DNA of 8,878 nucleotides from an uncultured Gammaproteobacteria bacterium (lineage in GTDB: Bacteria > Pseudomonadota > Gammaproteobacteria > Pseudomonadales > DT-91). The notes under the pieces were generated by a model, which saw only the letters and a program-made list of their open reading frames with translations, was not told the DNA's origin and did not search any database. Location of the stretch: NCBI GenBank assembly GCA_929200485.1, contig CAKMZU010000131.1, forward strand, positions 540 through 9,417, given 5' to 3'. The position numbers and the translations under genes are program-made. Shown one piece after another: positions 1 to 6,104 of the stretch (positions within the stretch are counted from its first letter, which is position 1; each line of letters opens with the position of its first letter).

Positions 1-1
1 C

Positions 2-613
2 GGCTTTGCTTACTTAATGTCAAAAAATCCTGTACCTGATGTTCGATTACTTGCCAAACAAAAAGTCTGGATACCCACTGACGACCCTGCCTCTGAAGCA
101 GCCTCTGAACTTATTGGTGTTGCCCCCATCCCTCTATCATTAGGCGATGTACTTGCTGGCTTGCAAACCGACTTGATTAATGCTGTTTTTGCATCGCCTA
201 TCGCTGCGATCGCCCTACAGTGGCACACTCAGGTTGATTATCTGACGGATGTGCCTTTAGTCTATTTTTACGCCACATTAACCATCAAATCCAAAGCTTT
301 TAACCGAATCAGCCCAGCAGATCAGAAAATTGTTCGCAAGATCATGGAAGATGCATTTAAAACCATTGATAAACAAAATCGTAAAGACAATGAAGCGGCC
401 TTTGCTGCATTGAAAAATCAAGGTATCAAAGTGCTGAATCCCTCATCGAAAGAAATGGCTGACTGGAATCGCAAAACCTTGCAAACCACCAAGAAGCTAG
501 TCGAACAAGGCAAAGTTGATAAAGCCCTTTACCAAAAGGTTGAATCTATCTTGGCGAAGTACCGAAAAGATGAGAGCCAAAAGGCCACCTCAAGCACAAC
601 GGCCGCTAAATGA
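2..613 (+). CDS. TRAP transporter periplasmic solute-binding protein (DctP/TatP-like), 5' partial
   Basis: C-terminal about 203 residues of a TRAP-type binding protein, which captures ligand in the periplasm and delivers it to the QM membrane subunits. The frame is open to the window edge and reads GFAYLMSKNP before the first ATG at 17, so that ATG is internal; family members are about 320-350 aa, so roughly 120-140 residues with the signal peptide lie outside. Family features in order: the strand ending KVWIP (where most members have KxRxP), the block from GVAPIPLSLGDV to LQTDLINAVFASP (family pattern GaxPvpmsxxEvyxaLqtGxvDg), then the C-terminal helices with LTIKSKAF and SPADQKIVRKIMEDAF. 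The tail is Lys/Ser/Thr/Ala-rich. The conserved ligand-binding Arg is replaced by Trp, which argues against a simple carboxylate ligand and for the TatP (Treponema Tp0957-like) branch; that subclass is an inference by eye. Its stop overlaps the next start as ATGA. Family assignment is firm, substrate unknown. Confidence 0.88.
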   Translation, partial: GFAYLMSKNPVPDVRLLAKQKVWIPTDDPASEAASELIGVAPIPLSLGDVLAGLQTDLINAVFASPIAAIALQWHTQVDYLTDVPLVYFYATLTIKSKAFNRISPADQKIVRKIMEDAFKTIDKQNRKDNEAAFAALKNQGIKVLNPSSKEMADWNRKTLQTTKKLVEQGKVDKALYQKVESILAKYRKDESQKATSSTTAAK

Positions 614-1092
614 TTAAGCCCGTTATTCGCTTGCTGCACTTCCTGGAAGATGCAGCCATTATCCTTCTTATATCCAGTATTGTTCTACTGAGCATTTCGC
701 AAATTGTTCTTCGAAACATGCAGCTCGGCGGCATTCCGTTTGCTGACGAAGCCATGCGAAATGCCGTACTTTGGTTGGCTTTCTTTGGCGCAATGCGTGC
801 GTCAAGATTACAAAATGCTATCGCTATCAATTTACTGGTACATTTTCATAATGAAAAAATTAAGAAAATTATCCACTTTATCGTCTATCTAAGTTGCGCT
901 GCCGTGTGTTTAATTGCCGCATACTATAGTTGGCGTTTTGTTCAGATTGAAATGGAAATGCCTGAAATCGCGTTTTTATCCATTCCTACCTGGTTTTTAG
1001 AAGGCGTGATCCCGTTTGGCCTGTTTGTCATTGCCATTCGATTCATCACTCAATCCAATCGACTGCCTAACCAACATGATTCTCACGCTTAG
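610..1092 (+). CDS. TRAP transporter small membrane subunit (DctQ/TatQ-like)
   Basis: 160 aa, the usual size for a TRAP Q subunit, the four-helix partner that scaffolds the M subunit in the inner membrane. Hydrophobic segments lie at about 13-33, 51-65, 86-107 and 128-147. The family signature between helices 1 and 2 is visible: FADEAMRNAVLWLAFFGAM at about 44-62 followed by a basic and small-residue stretch (RASRLQNAIAIN), matching the Q-family pattern of an acidic residue pair, a Trp-rich helix and a small-residue GA motif. The start is the ATG of an ATGA overlap with the binding-protein stop, implying translational coupling. It lies between P and M genes in the same orientation, so the assignment rests on both sequence and context. 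The low sequence conservation of the Q family gives no information on substrate. Confidence 0.88.
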   Translation: MIKPVIRLLHFLEDAAIILLISSIVLLSISQIVLRNMQLGGIPFADEAMRNAVLWLAFFGAMRASRLQNAIAINLLVHFHNEKIKKIIHFIVYLSCAAVCLIAAYYSWRFVQIEMEMPEIAFLSIPTWFLEGVIPFGLFVIAIRFITQSNRLPNQHDSHA

Positions 1093-2359
1093 TTTTCTTG
1101 CTATCTTCCTTTTCGCACTGGCAGGTGCTCCGCTATTTGTTGCGATACTTGCTGCGGCATTATTTGGATTTTATATCACTGAAATTCCCTTGGAAGTTAT
1201 TGGCATTGAACTTTATCGAATTGCCGATACACCCATGCTGGTTGCTCTGCCTCTTTTCACGCTGACCGGTTATTTGCTGGCAGAAAGTAAATGCTCGGAA
1301 CGGCTTGTTGCTGTTAGCCAGTCACTGATTGGCTGGCTGCCTGGAGGGTTATCCATTATTGCCTTTATCACTTGTGCTTTTTTTACTGCCTTTACTGGTG
1401 CATCAGGCGTCACCATTGTTGCTATCGGTGCATTGCTGTATCCAGCACTAAGACAAGTCGGCTATGGCGAAAAATTCAGCTTAGGTCTAGTGACCAGTTC
1501 GGGGAGTTTGGGTTTGTTGCTGGCGCCTTCATTGCCATTAATTCTCTATGGCATTATTGCTCAACAAATGAATATAGGTCCGCAATTTACCATTCAGGAA
1601 CTATTCATTGCTGGCTGCATGCCTGCTTTGTTCATGATTTTAGCCTTGTCGGCCTACAGCTTATTTGCTAATAGACGGCAAAATATTGAACGCCAGACTT
1701 TCTCTAAAGAAAAACTTTTTCAGGCACTGTGGTCTGCAAAATGGGAAATTCCCTTACCCTTTTTTGTTTTAGGGGGTATCTATTCGGGCTTTTTCGCTTT
1801 GTCAGAAACGGCTGCCGTGGCAACACTTTATATCGCCATCGTCGAAATTTTTATTCACAAAGAAATTCGATTGAAGCAGGTTGGTGGCATTTTGACACAA
1901 GCCATGACAATGGTGGGAGGCATTATTTTAATTCTAGCGGCGTCACTCGCCCTAACTAACGTTATGGTTGATGCACAAATCCCTACGAAATTTTTCGATT
2001 GGACACAAAGCTTCATCACCAACAAAATTACCTTCTTGATTTTACTCAATATTTTTCTATTAATTGTCGGGGCAATTATTGATATATTTTCTGCCATCGT
2101 CATTCTGGTACCGCTGATTCTGCCGCTAGCTATTGCTTACGGCATACACCCAGTCCACCTTGGGGTTATCTTTTTAGCCAACATGCAAATTGGCTATTTT
2201 ACTCCACCTGTCGGCATGAATCTGTTCATCGCAAGCTACCGATTTAAGAAACCGATTACGACCCTTTATCAAGCAACCATTCCTTTTATGTTAGTGTTGA
2301 TGTTAACCGTCCTAATCATCACCTACGTACCTGAGATTAGCCTTTTCTTTATAAAATAA
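1076..2359 (+). CDS. TRAP transporter large membrane subunit (DctM/TatM-like)
   Basis: 427 aa, the normal size of a TRAP M subunit, the sodium-coupled channel-forming component of the inner membrane. It is hydrophobic throughout, with family landmarks: WLPGGLSI at 87-94, FTAFTGASGVTIVAIGALLYP at 103-123 (the SGxS/GAS half of the sodium site), VGYGEKFSLGL at 128-138, APSLPLILYG at 150-159 (usually PPSxxxxxYG), GGIYSGFFALSETAAVA at 233-249, and IGYFTPPVGMNLF at 372-384 (the second sodium-site half with TPPVG). The ATG at 1076 is preferred over a TTG at 1016: it gives the standard N terminus starting at helix 1 and only a 17 bp overlap with the Q gene, and the extra 20 residues from the TTG are not membrane-like. 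No strong ribosome-binding site is seen, so translation probably depends on coupling. The Ala in APSLP departs from the common motif and may mark a divergent transporter branch. Confidence 0.93.
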   Translation: MILTLSFLAIFLFALAGAPLFVAILAAALFGFYITEIPLEVIGIELYRIADTPMLVALPLFTLTGYLLAESKCSERLVAVSQSLIGWLPGGLSIIAFITCAFFTAFTGASGVTIVAIGALLYPALRQVGYGEKFSLGLVTSSGSLGLLLAPSLPLILYGIIAQQMNIGPQFTIQELFIAGCMPALFMILALSAYSLFANRRQNIERQTFSKEKLFQALWSAKWEIPLPFFVLGGIYSGFFALSETAAVATLYIAIVEIFIHKEIRLKQVGGILTQAMTMVGGIILILAASLALTNVMVDAQIPTKFFDWTQSFITNKITFLILLNIFLLIVGAIIDIFSAIVILVPLILPLAIAYGIHPVHLGVIFLANMQIGYFTPPVGMNLFIASYRFKKPITTLYQATIPFMLVLMLTVLIITYVPEISLFFIK

Positions 2360-2373
2360 CTAAATGATCTATA

Positions 2374-2395
2374 GGCTGTATTTGCAAATCCAGCC
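2374..2395. repeat. Near-perfect 22 bp palindrome between the TRAP and SDR genes
   Basis: The arms GGCTG (2374-2378) and CAGCC (2391-2395) flank the perfect 10 bp palindrome ATTTGCAAAT (2380-2389). All share one centre at 2384.5, so 10 of 11 base pairs match and only T2379/C2390 does not. It starts 15 bp after the dctM stop and ends 48 bp before the SDR start. There is no T-run directly behind it; the nearest is CTTTTTAT about 12 bases on, so it is a poor intrinsic terminator. Symmetry and position suit a dimeric regulator's operator for the SDR gene, or an mRNA 3' stem. The function is inferred. Confidence 0.45.
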
Positions 2396-2443
2396 GTTCC
2401 ATCTACCTTTTTATAGCGTTTAAATAAATATAAAGGCTGCTGG

Positions 2444-3301
2444 ATGGAATCTTTTGAAAAAACCGTATTGATCACAGGCTGCTCATCAGGCATTGGTCGC
2501 TCTACGGCTATTCACTTTGCCAGACTTGATTGGCATGTTATTGCCACTGTCCGCCACCAGGATGATGCCGATAAATTAATGATGTTAGGATACACCAACA
2601 TTCAGGCTGAATTACTCGATGTGGATGACGAATCTCAAATTCAATCGCTTTTTAATCGGTTAAAACAGCAATCACCCAACACGGGTTTAGATGTATTAAT
2701 CAATAACGCAGCCATCGCTGAACCTTTTCCGCTTGAATTTGCCGAAATCGAACATTTTCAGAAACATCTAAGCACGAACGTTATTGGTCCAATGGTGCTT
2801 ATACGAACCTTTTTGCCCCTGCTTAAACAAAATGGAGGGTTTATCGTCAATGTCGGTGCAAGCTCATTCCGTATGAGCACCCCTTTGATGGGCGCTTATA
2901 ATTCGTCTAAAGCTGCATTACAAGCACTCAGCGATGTATTACGAATCGAACTTCATGGATCCAATGTGCGCGTTATTGTCATTGAGCCTGGCGTTGTTGA
3001 TACCCCGTTACACAACCATATCCAAAATAAAAAAACGGAACTCACCAGCCAATTAACTACGGAGGGTATTCATAGTTATCAATCCATCATAGATCGCCAA
3101 TCCAATGTAAAAGAGCATTTGAAAAAAAATGCGTTGAAGCCTTCTCGTGTCGCCAGATTAATCGCTAAAGTGGTTCTCTTAGATAACCCAAAACCTGTTT
3201 ACCAGGTGGGTATTGACGCAAAGTTTATGTCTATTGTTGACCCCGTCCTATCAACACCCATCAAAGGGAAATTATGGAAAACAGTCTTGGGAAATCAGTA
3301 G
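2444..3301 (+). CDS. Short-chain dehydrogenase/reductase (classical SDR, 17beta-HSD/retinol-dehydrogenase-like)
   Basis: 285 aa, a cytoplasmic NAD(P)-dependent oxidoreductase with a Rossmann fold. Visible motifs: TGCSSGIG at 11-18 (dinucleotide phosphate loop), Arg37 after the second beta strand (ATVR, favouring NADP(H)), LLDV with Asp59 (adenine pocket), NNAA at 87-90, Asn112 in STNVIGP, YNSSK at 152-156 with catalytic Tyr152 and Lys156, and EPGVVDTPL at 181-189. The extended C terminus with YQVGIDAKFM at 253-262 is typical of the 17beta-HSD/retinol-dehydrogenase-like subfamily (cd05374-type). Oddity: the position 13 residues before Tyr152, normally the catalytic Ser, is Ala139, with Ser140 and Ser141 following. 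AAGG at 2433-2436 lies 7 nt before the ATG. It follows the TRAP genes in the same direction after 84 bp, so it may or may not share their transcript. The substrate cannot be told; lipid, sterol and polyol alcohols are all possible in this family. Confidence 0.9.
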   Translation: MESFEKTVLITGCSSGIGRSTAIHFARLDWHVIATVRHQDDADKLMMLGYTNIQAELLDVDDESQIQSLFNRLKQQSPNTGLDVLINNAAIAEPFPLEFAEIEHFQKHLSTNVIGPMVLIRTFLPLLKQNGGFIVNVGASSFRMSTPLMGAYNSSKAALQALSDVLRIELHGSNVRVIVIEPGVVDTPLHNHIQNKKTELTSQLTTEGIHSYQSIIDRQSNVKEHLKKNALKPSRVARLIAKVVLLDNPKPVYQVGIDAKFMSIVDPVLSTPIKGKLWKTVLGNQ

Positions 3302-3314
3302 ATATTCTCTACTG
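3296..3314 (+). other. Perfect 7 bp hairpin overlapping the SDR stop codon
   Basis: CAGTAGA (3296-3302) pairs completely with TCTACTG (3308-3314) around a 5 nt loop (TATTC). The TAG stop at 3299-3301 sits in the left arm. No T-tract follows, so it is not a standard intrinsic terminator. It may protect the mRNA 3' end or be chance. Confidence 0.3.
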
Positions 3315-3365
3315 CTCCAAACCTTCATAAATTTAATTCATTCGTATTGAACAATCTTAACTCCC

Positions 3366-3395
3366 TTGAATCCTATTACTGGTTTAGCCTATTTT
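3366..3395 (+). promoter_or_regulatory. Weak candidate sigma-70 promoter for the PqaA-like hydrolase
   Basis: TTGAAT (3366-3371) and TATTTT (3390-3395) are 18 bp apart, each matching four of six consensus bases, and lie 22-51 bp upstream of the ATG at 3417. AT-rich DNA yields such pairs often, so this is only a suggestion. It is supported mainly by the 115 bp gap and by the need to express this gene if the SDR transcript ends earlier. Confidence 0.2.
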
Positions 3396-3416
3396 TTGTT
3401 TAATTTGGGATTCAAT

Positions 3417-4871
3417 ATGAAGAGAACTCTATTTATCTGGTTGATATTTATACAAATCACCAGTGTTTTCGTTTATTCATCAGCGCAAGAATCCAGTTTA
3501 ACAAAGTTTTATCGGCAGGCGAATGTGGTTGGTCAAATTGACCTCGTTGAAACCACCCAGCTTCTACCCAGTATCAAGCTGCACAAACTGATTTGCTCAA
3601 GTCTACGATGGCCGAATGATCAATCCATCTGGACTCACCGCGTCAATCTGCACATTCCTGAATTATTAACCAACCCACAAGCCGTCATTTTCGTTAATGG
3701 TGGAGTCAATTTTTATCCAAGCACCATCGAAAAAGGTGATGTTTACGATGACAACCAAATTCCCTTCGCTCTTAGCCTGTTCGCATTACAACACGGGGTT
3801 ATGGTGATTGAAATTAAGGATATTCCTAACCAGTACCTCTCACTAAAACCCAATGAGTATCTTAGAGAGGATGCCATACTTGCCCGGTCTATGAAGAAGG
3901 CTTTACAGCATAACGACCCTTTTATGGCTGTTCAGTTGCCTATGGCGAAATCCATTAGCCTTTGCCTTGACGCTATACAAAGCCAAGAAGATAAACTTCA
4001 ATTTACAATGCCTAAGCAATTTCTTATTACAGGTTTATCCAAAAGAAGCTGGGCCAGCTGGCTGGCCTTAATTGAAGACAAACGTATTAATGCCATTGTT
4101 CAAGGTGCGCTAAATCTCATGGACCAGGAAAATACTCTGATCCACAATAAAAAGAGCTTGGGTTATTGGCCTGAATCCTTTTACCCTTATGTACGTGAAG
4201 GGGTTGCGGTGCAAGTAAAAACTGAGCCTTATTCTCAGCTAATGGATAGTATTGATCCATGGCAATATTCCCTGAGACCTGAATATAAGGCTCGCTTTAG
4301 TACCCCTAAACTGATTCTTTCCGCATCTAATGATGAGTTTTTGGTTCCTGACAGTCAAAACCACATACTAGGTGATCTCAAAGGCCCAACTTTTATACGC
4401 ATACTCCCAAATAGCTCTCATTACCTTAACTTCAAGGCTTATATGCAAACGGTTTCGAGCTTTTTACAGTATATAAATGGCCAAACGGATCTGGCTGACA
4501 TTCAATGGCAGCTTGATGGTAGCCTGCTCGTTTCAGCAACGACCAATAAAAAACCAAAGTCTGTGAATTTCTGGGTTGCCCATAACCCCGAATGGCGAGA
4601 TTTCAGGAAAACAACAGGTATTAAATACACCAAAACGACCTTGGCCCCAACCTATAGCAAAGGTCAGTGGGTTGTCAGGTCACCAAAGCTTCCAGATAAT
4701 GAAGGGTATTATGCGCATTTCATAGAATTTATTTTTGATAACGCCGTACTGACCACCCCGGCTTTTATTAGCCCGGATTCATACCCAGATAAGCAGCGTG
4801 AGTTTGAGTTATCACCTGGCTACCAAAAACGTATCACTCGTCATTTCCATAACGTTAAGGCGACAGAATAA
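3417..4871 (+). CDS. Secreted PhoPQ-activated pathogenicity-related (PqaA-family) alpha/beta-hydrolase
   Basis: 484 aa. Residues 1-23 form a clear signal peptide (MKR, hydrophobic core, cleavage likely at SSA|QE), so the product is exported. The body follows the PhoPQ_related family (PF10142): VNGGVNFYP at 93-101, IPNQYLSL at 136-143, REDAI at 150-154, LPMAKS at 174-179, TGLSKRSW at 205-212, DPWQY at 280-284, TPKLILSASNDEF at 296-308, PNSSHYL at 331-337, and NPEWRDFR at 390-397 in a beta-rich C-terminal domain. The likely catalytic triad is Ser208, Asp306 and His335, all present. The family nucleophile motif is usually GASKRGW; here Ser211 replaces the last Gly. The natural substrate of the family is not settled, and the name comes from PhoPQ control in Salmonella, for which nothing in this sequence is evidence. 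The ATG at 3417 (GGGA 6 nt upstream) is chosen over a TTG at 3366, which would bury the signal peptide 17 residues inside. Confidence 0.9.
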   Translation: MKRTLFIWLIFIQITSVFVYSSAQESSLTKFYRQANVVGQIDLVETTQLLPSIKLHKLICSSLRWPNDQSIWTHRVNLHIPELLTNPQAVIFVNGGVNFYPSTIEKGDVYDDNQIPFALSLFALQHGVMVIEIKDIPNQYLSLKPNEYLREDAILARSMKKALQHNDPFMAVQLPMAKSISLCLDAIQSQEDKLQFTMPKQFLITGLSKRSWASWLALIEDKRINAIVQGALNLMDQENTLIHNKKSLGYWPESFYPYVREGVAVQVKTEPYSQLMDSIDPWQYSLRPEYKARFSTPKLILSASNDEFLVPDSQNHILGDLKGPTFIRILPNSSHYLNFKAYMQTVSSFLQYINGQTDLADIQWQLDGSLLVSATTNKKPKSVNFWVAHNPEWRDFRKTTGIKYTKTTLAPTYSKGQWVVRSPKLPDNEGYYAHFIEFIFDNAVLTTPAFISPDSYPDKQREFELSPGYQKRITRHFHNVKATE

Positions 4872-4915
4872 TTAGCACTTGTCGAGAGAGGAGATAGGGA
4901 ACCTCTAACAAATAG

Positions 4916-4948
4916 TCAACCCTGAAGAATGAATCAGAAAATGGTTGA
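4916..4948 (-). terminator. Possible weak terminator in the convergent hydrolase/hemY gap
   Basis: TCAACC (4916-4921) pairs with GGTTGA (4943-4948), and inside it CTGA (4922-4925) pairs with TCAG (4934-4937); a 5 nt bulge breaks the right side. Read on the minus strand it lies 15 bp after the hemY stop and is followed by the moderately T-rich CTATTTGTTAG. It is the only appreciable fold in the 91 bp between the two convergent genes. The bulge and the poor T-tract keep this tentative. Confidence 0.25.
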
Positions 4949-4962
4949 ATAGCGTCATTCCC

Positions 4963-6081
4963 TTACGATTCAAACAACCCCAATAAATCATTAGGTAAAG
5001 GGGTTTCATTATCCATCTGAAGAGAGGCTTTGGCTAAATTCAGCGCCTTTGATTTATCTTCCAACGCAAAGGCCACCCGAGCCTGCGCCATAAGTAAATC
5101 TGCTGTTTTACCTTGCGTCTCCTCAAGTGACTCAAGAAAACTTGCCTGTCTCGCTTTATCATGACTAATACTTGCATAAAAAGTTAAAGCAGGGGTAGCG
5201 GCATGATGTTTTAGTTGTCTTTCAACCACATCCATTAAATGGGGTATATCATGTTGTTTTTTAAGCGCATTAAAATAAGACATGTAGCACTCTGGGTGTT
5301 GCTGTAACCCTTTGGCTTTTTTATAAATCTTATCAAGTGCTGCAACATTGCCAGTGTCTTGCGTGTTTCTGAATTCACGCGTAATTTGCTCTATTGCCAG
5401 TTGATCAATCGCGTCTTTAGACATTAATGCCTGCTTGCGAATAGGATTAATGATATTTTCAGGTGTGTTTTTTGGCAAATGATGATAGATTTCAGCCGCC
5501 TTCAATAAAACTCTTGGCTCTTTAGGATAGTTATCGAGTGTTTTATTGAGTGCTTGTTCGGCAGCATTGGCATCACCCTCGGCAATCGCTAAATCAATAT
5601 CAGCCAGCGACAAACTCACTCGATCAATCGTTTCACACTTAGCAGCTTTTTCTAACGCATCTTTTGCACAAGCAATATCATTTAATTTCAAATAGGATTT
5701 GGCACTGAGCATATAGCTAATAAATGGCTTTTCCGTCGATTCTGCTGAGGTATAAAGCAGCTTGCCTGCTTGTTGCCAATACTCACTATGATAGGCTAAT
5801 AATCCTTGCGCATTCTTTTCAAGCTGACGCTTTTTTCGAAAGTTTTTAGCGTAGCGGCCCGTATCAAAAATTAATCCGAAGACAAGGCTTAACACATGGT
5901 AGAGAATAAAAAGGCCGAAAAACCCACTTATGATAAATAAAAATAAAAACCAAACGCTAGTTTCTAATGAATAGTGGTCAAAATAAATTAACACATAACC
6001 TGCGCCTTTATCTTTTAACCACTGTGCTAAGAAAACACTACCAGCCCCAAAGGCTATAATGAGCAATAGTGCTCTTATCAT
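4963..6081 (-). CDS. hemY: HemY-type inner-membrane TPR protein of the haem cluster
   Basis: 372 aa, near the usual 390-400 of proteobacterial HemY (HemY_N, PF07219, plus tetratricopeptide repeats). Two membrane helices at about 3-20 and 43-68 leave a short loop between them. After the second helix comes a basic stretch (GRYAKNFRKKRQLEK, 75-89). The rest is alpha-helical and TPR-like: alternating Ala/Leu helix pairs such as AADIDLAIAEGDANAAEQAL-type segments near 155-177, PKEPRVLLKAAEIYHHL at 186-202 and LLMAQARVAFALEDKSKAL at 329-347. This protein is not the Bacillus HemY protoporphyrinogen oxidase despite the shared name; its exact role is unresolved, with a scaffold or regulatory role in late haem synthesis usually proposed. 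ATG start with AAGG 7 nt upstream, 23 bp after hemX. It is the last gene of the cluster and converges on the hydrolase gene. Confidence 0.93.
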   Translation of the reverse strand: MIRALLLIIAFGAGSVFLAQWLKDKGAGYVLIYFDHYSLETSVWFLFLFIISGFFGLFILYHVLSLVFGLIFDTGRYAKNFRKKRQLEKNAQGLLAYHSEYWQQAGKLLYTSAESTEKPFISYMLSAKSYLKLNDIACAKDALEKAAKCETIDRVSLSLADIDLAIAEGDANAAEQALNKTLDNYPKEPRVLLKAAEIYHHLPKNTPENIINPIRKQALMSKDAIDQLAIEQITREFRNTQDTGNVAALDKIYKKAKGLQQHPECYMSYFNALKKQHDIPHLMDVVERQLKHHAATPALTFYASISHDKARQASFLESLEETQGKTADLLMAQARVAFALEDKSKALNLAKASLQMDNETPLPNDLLGLFES

Positions 6082-6104
6082 GTTTCGACCTTACTCTTCA
6101 GTAC

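Noticed and set aside
17..19. ATG as start of the binding-protein gene
   Set aside because: The frame continues to the window edge with family-like sequence (GFAYL), and a 198 aa protein would lack the signal peptide and the first lobe.
10..892. Overlapping small ORFs in other frames over the P and Q genes (10-228 and 606-830 minus, 704-892 plus)
   Set aside because: They lie wholly within well-supported genes, have no recognisable family features and no independent start context.
1016..1075. TTG start extending the M subunit by 20 residues
   Set aside because: The extension is not membrane-like and enlarges the overlap with the Q gene to 77 bp; the ATG at 1076 gives the standard N terminus.
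1372..2103. Overlapping ORFs inside the M gene (1372-1671 and 1729-1959 plus, 1855-2103 minus)
   Set aside because: They are frame shadows of a gene with strong family motifs throughout.
2401..2443. Promoter elements before the SDR gene
   Set aside because: Several TATA-like strings exist in this AT-rich stretch, but none pairs with a believable -35 box at 16-18 bp.
3366..3416. TTG start extending the hydrolase by 17 residues
   Set aside because: It would place a good signal peptide inside the protein; the ATG at 3417 starts it directly.
4887..4906. AGAGG/CCTCT stem after the hydrolase gene
   Set aside because: Only 5 bp with a 10 nt loop and no T-tract; not better than chance.
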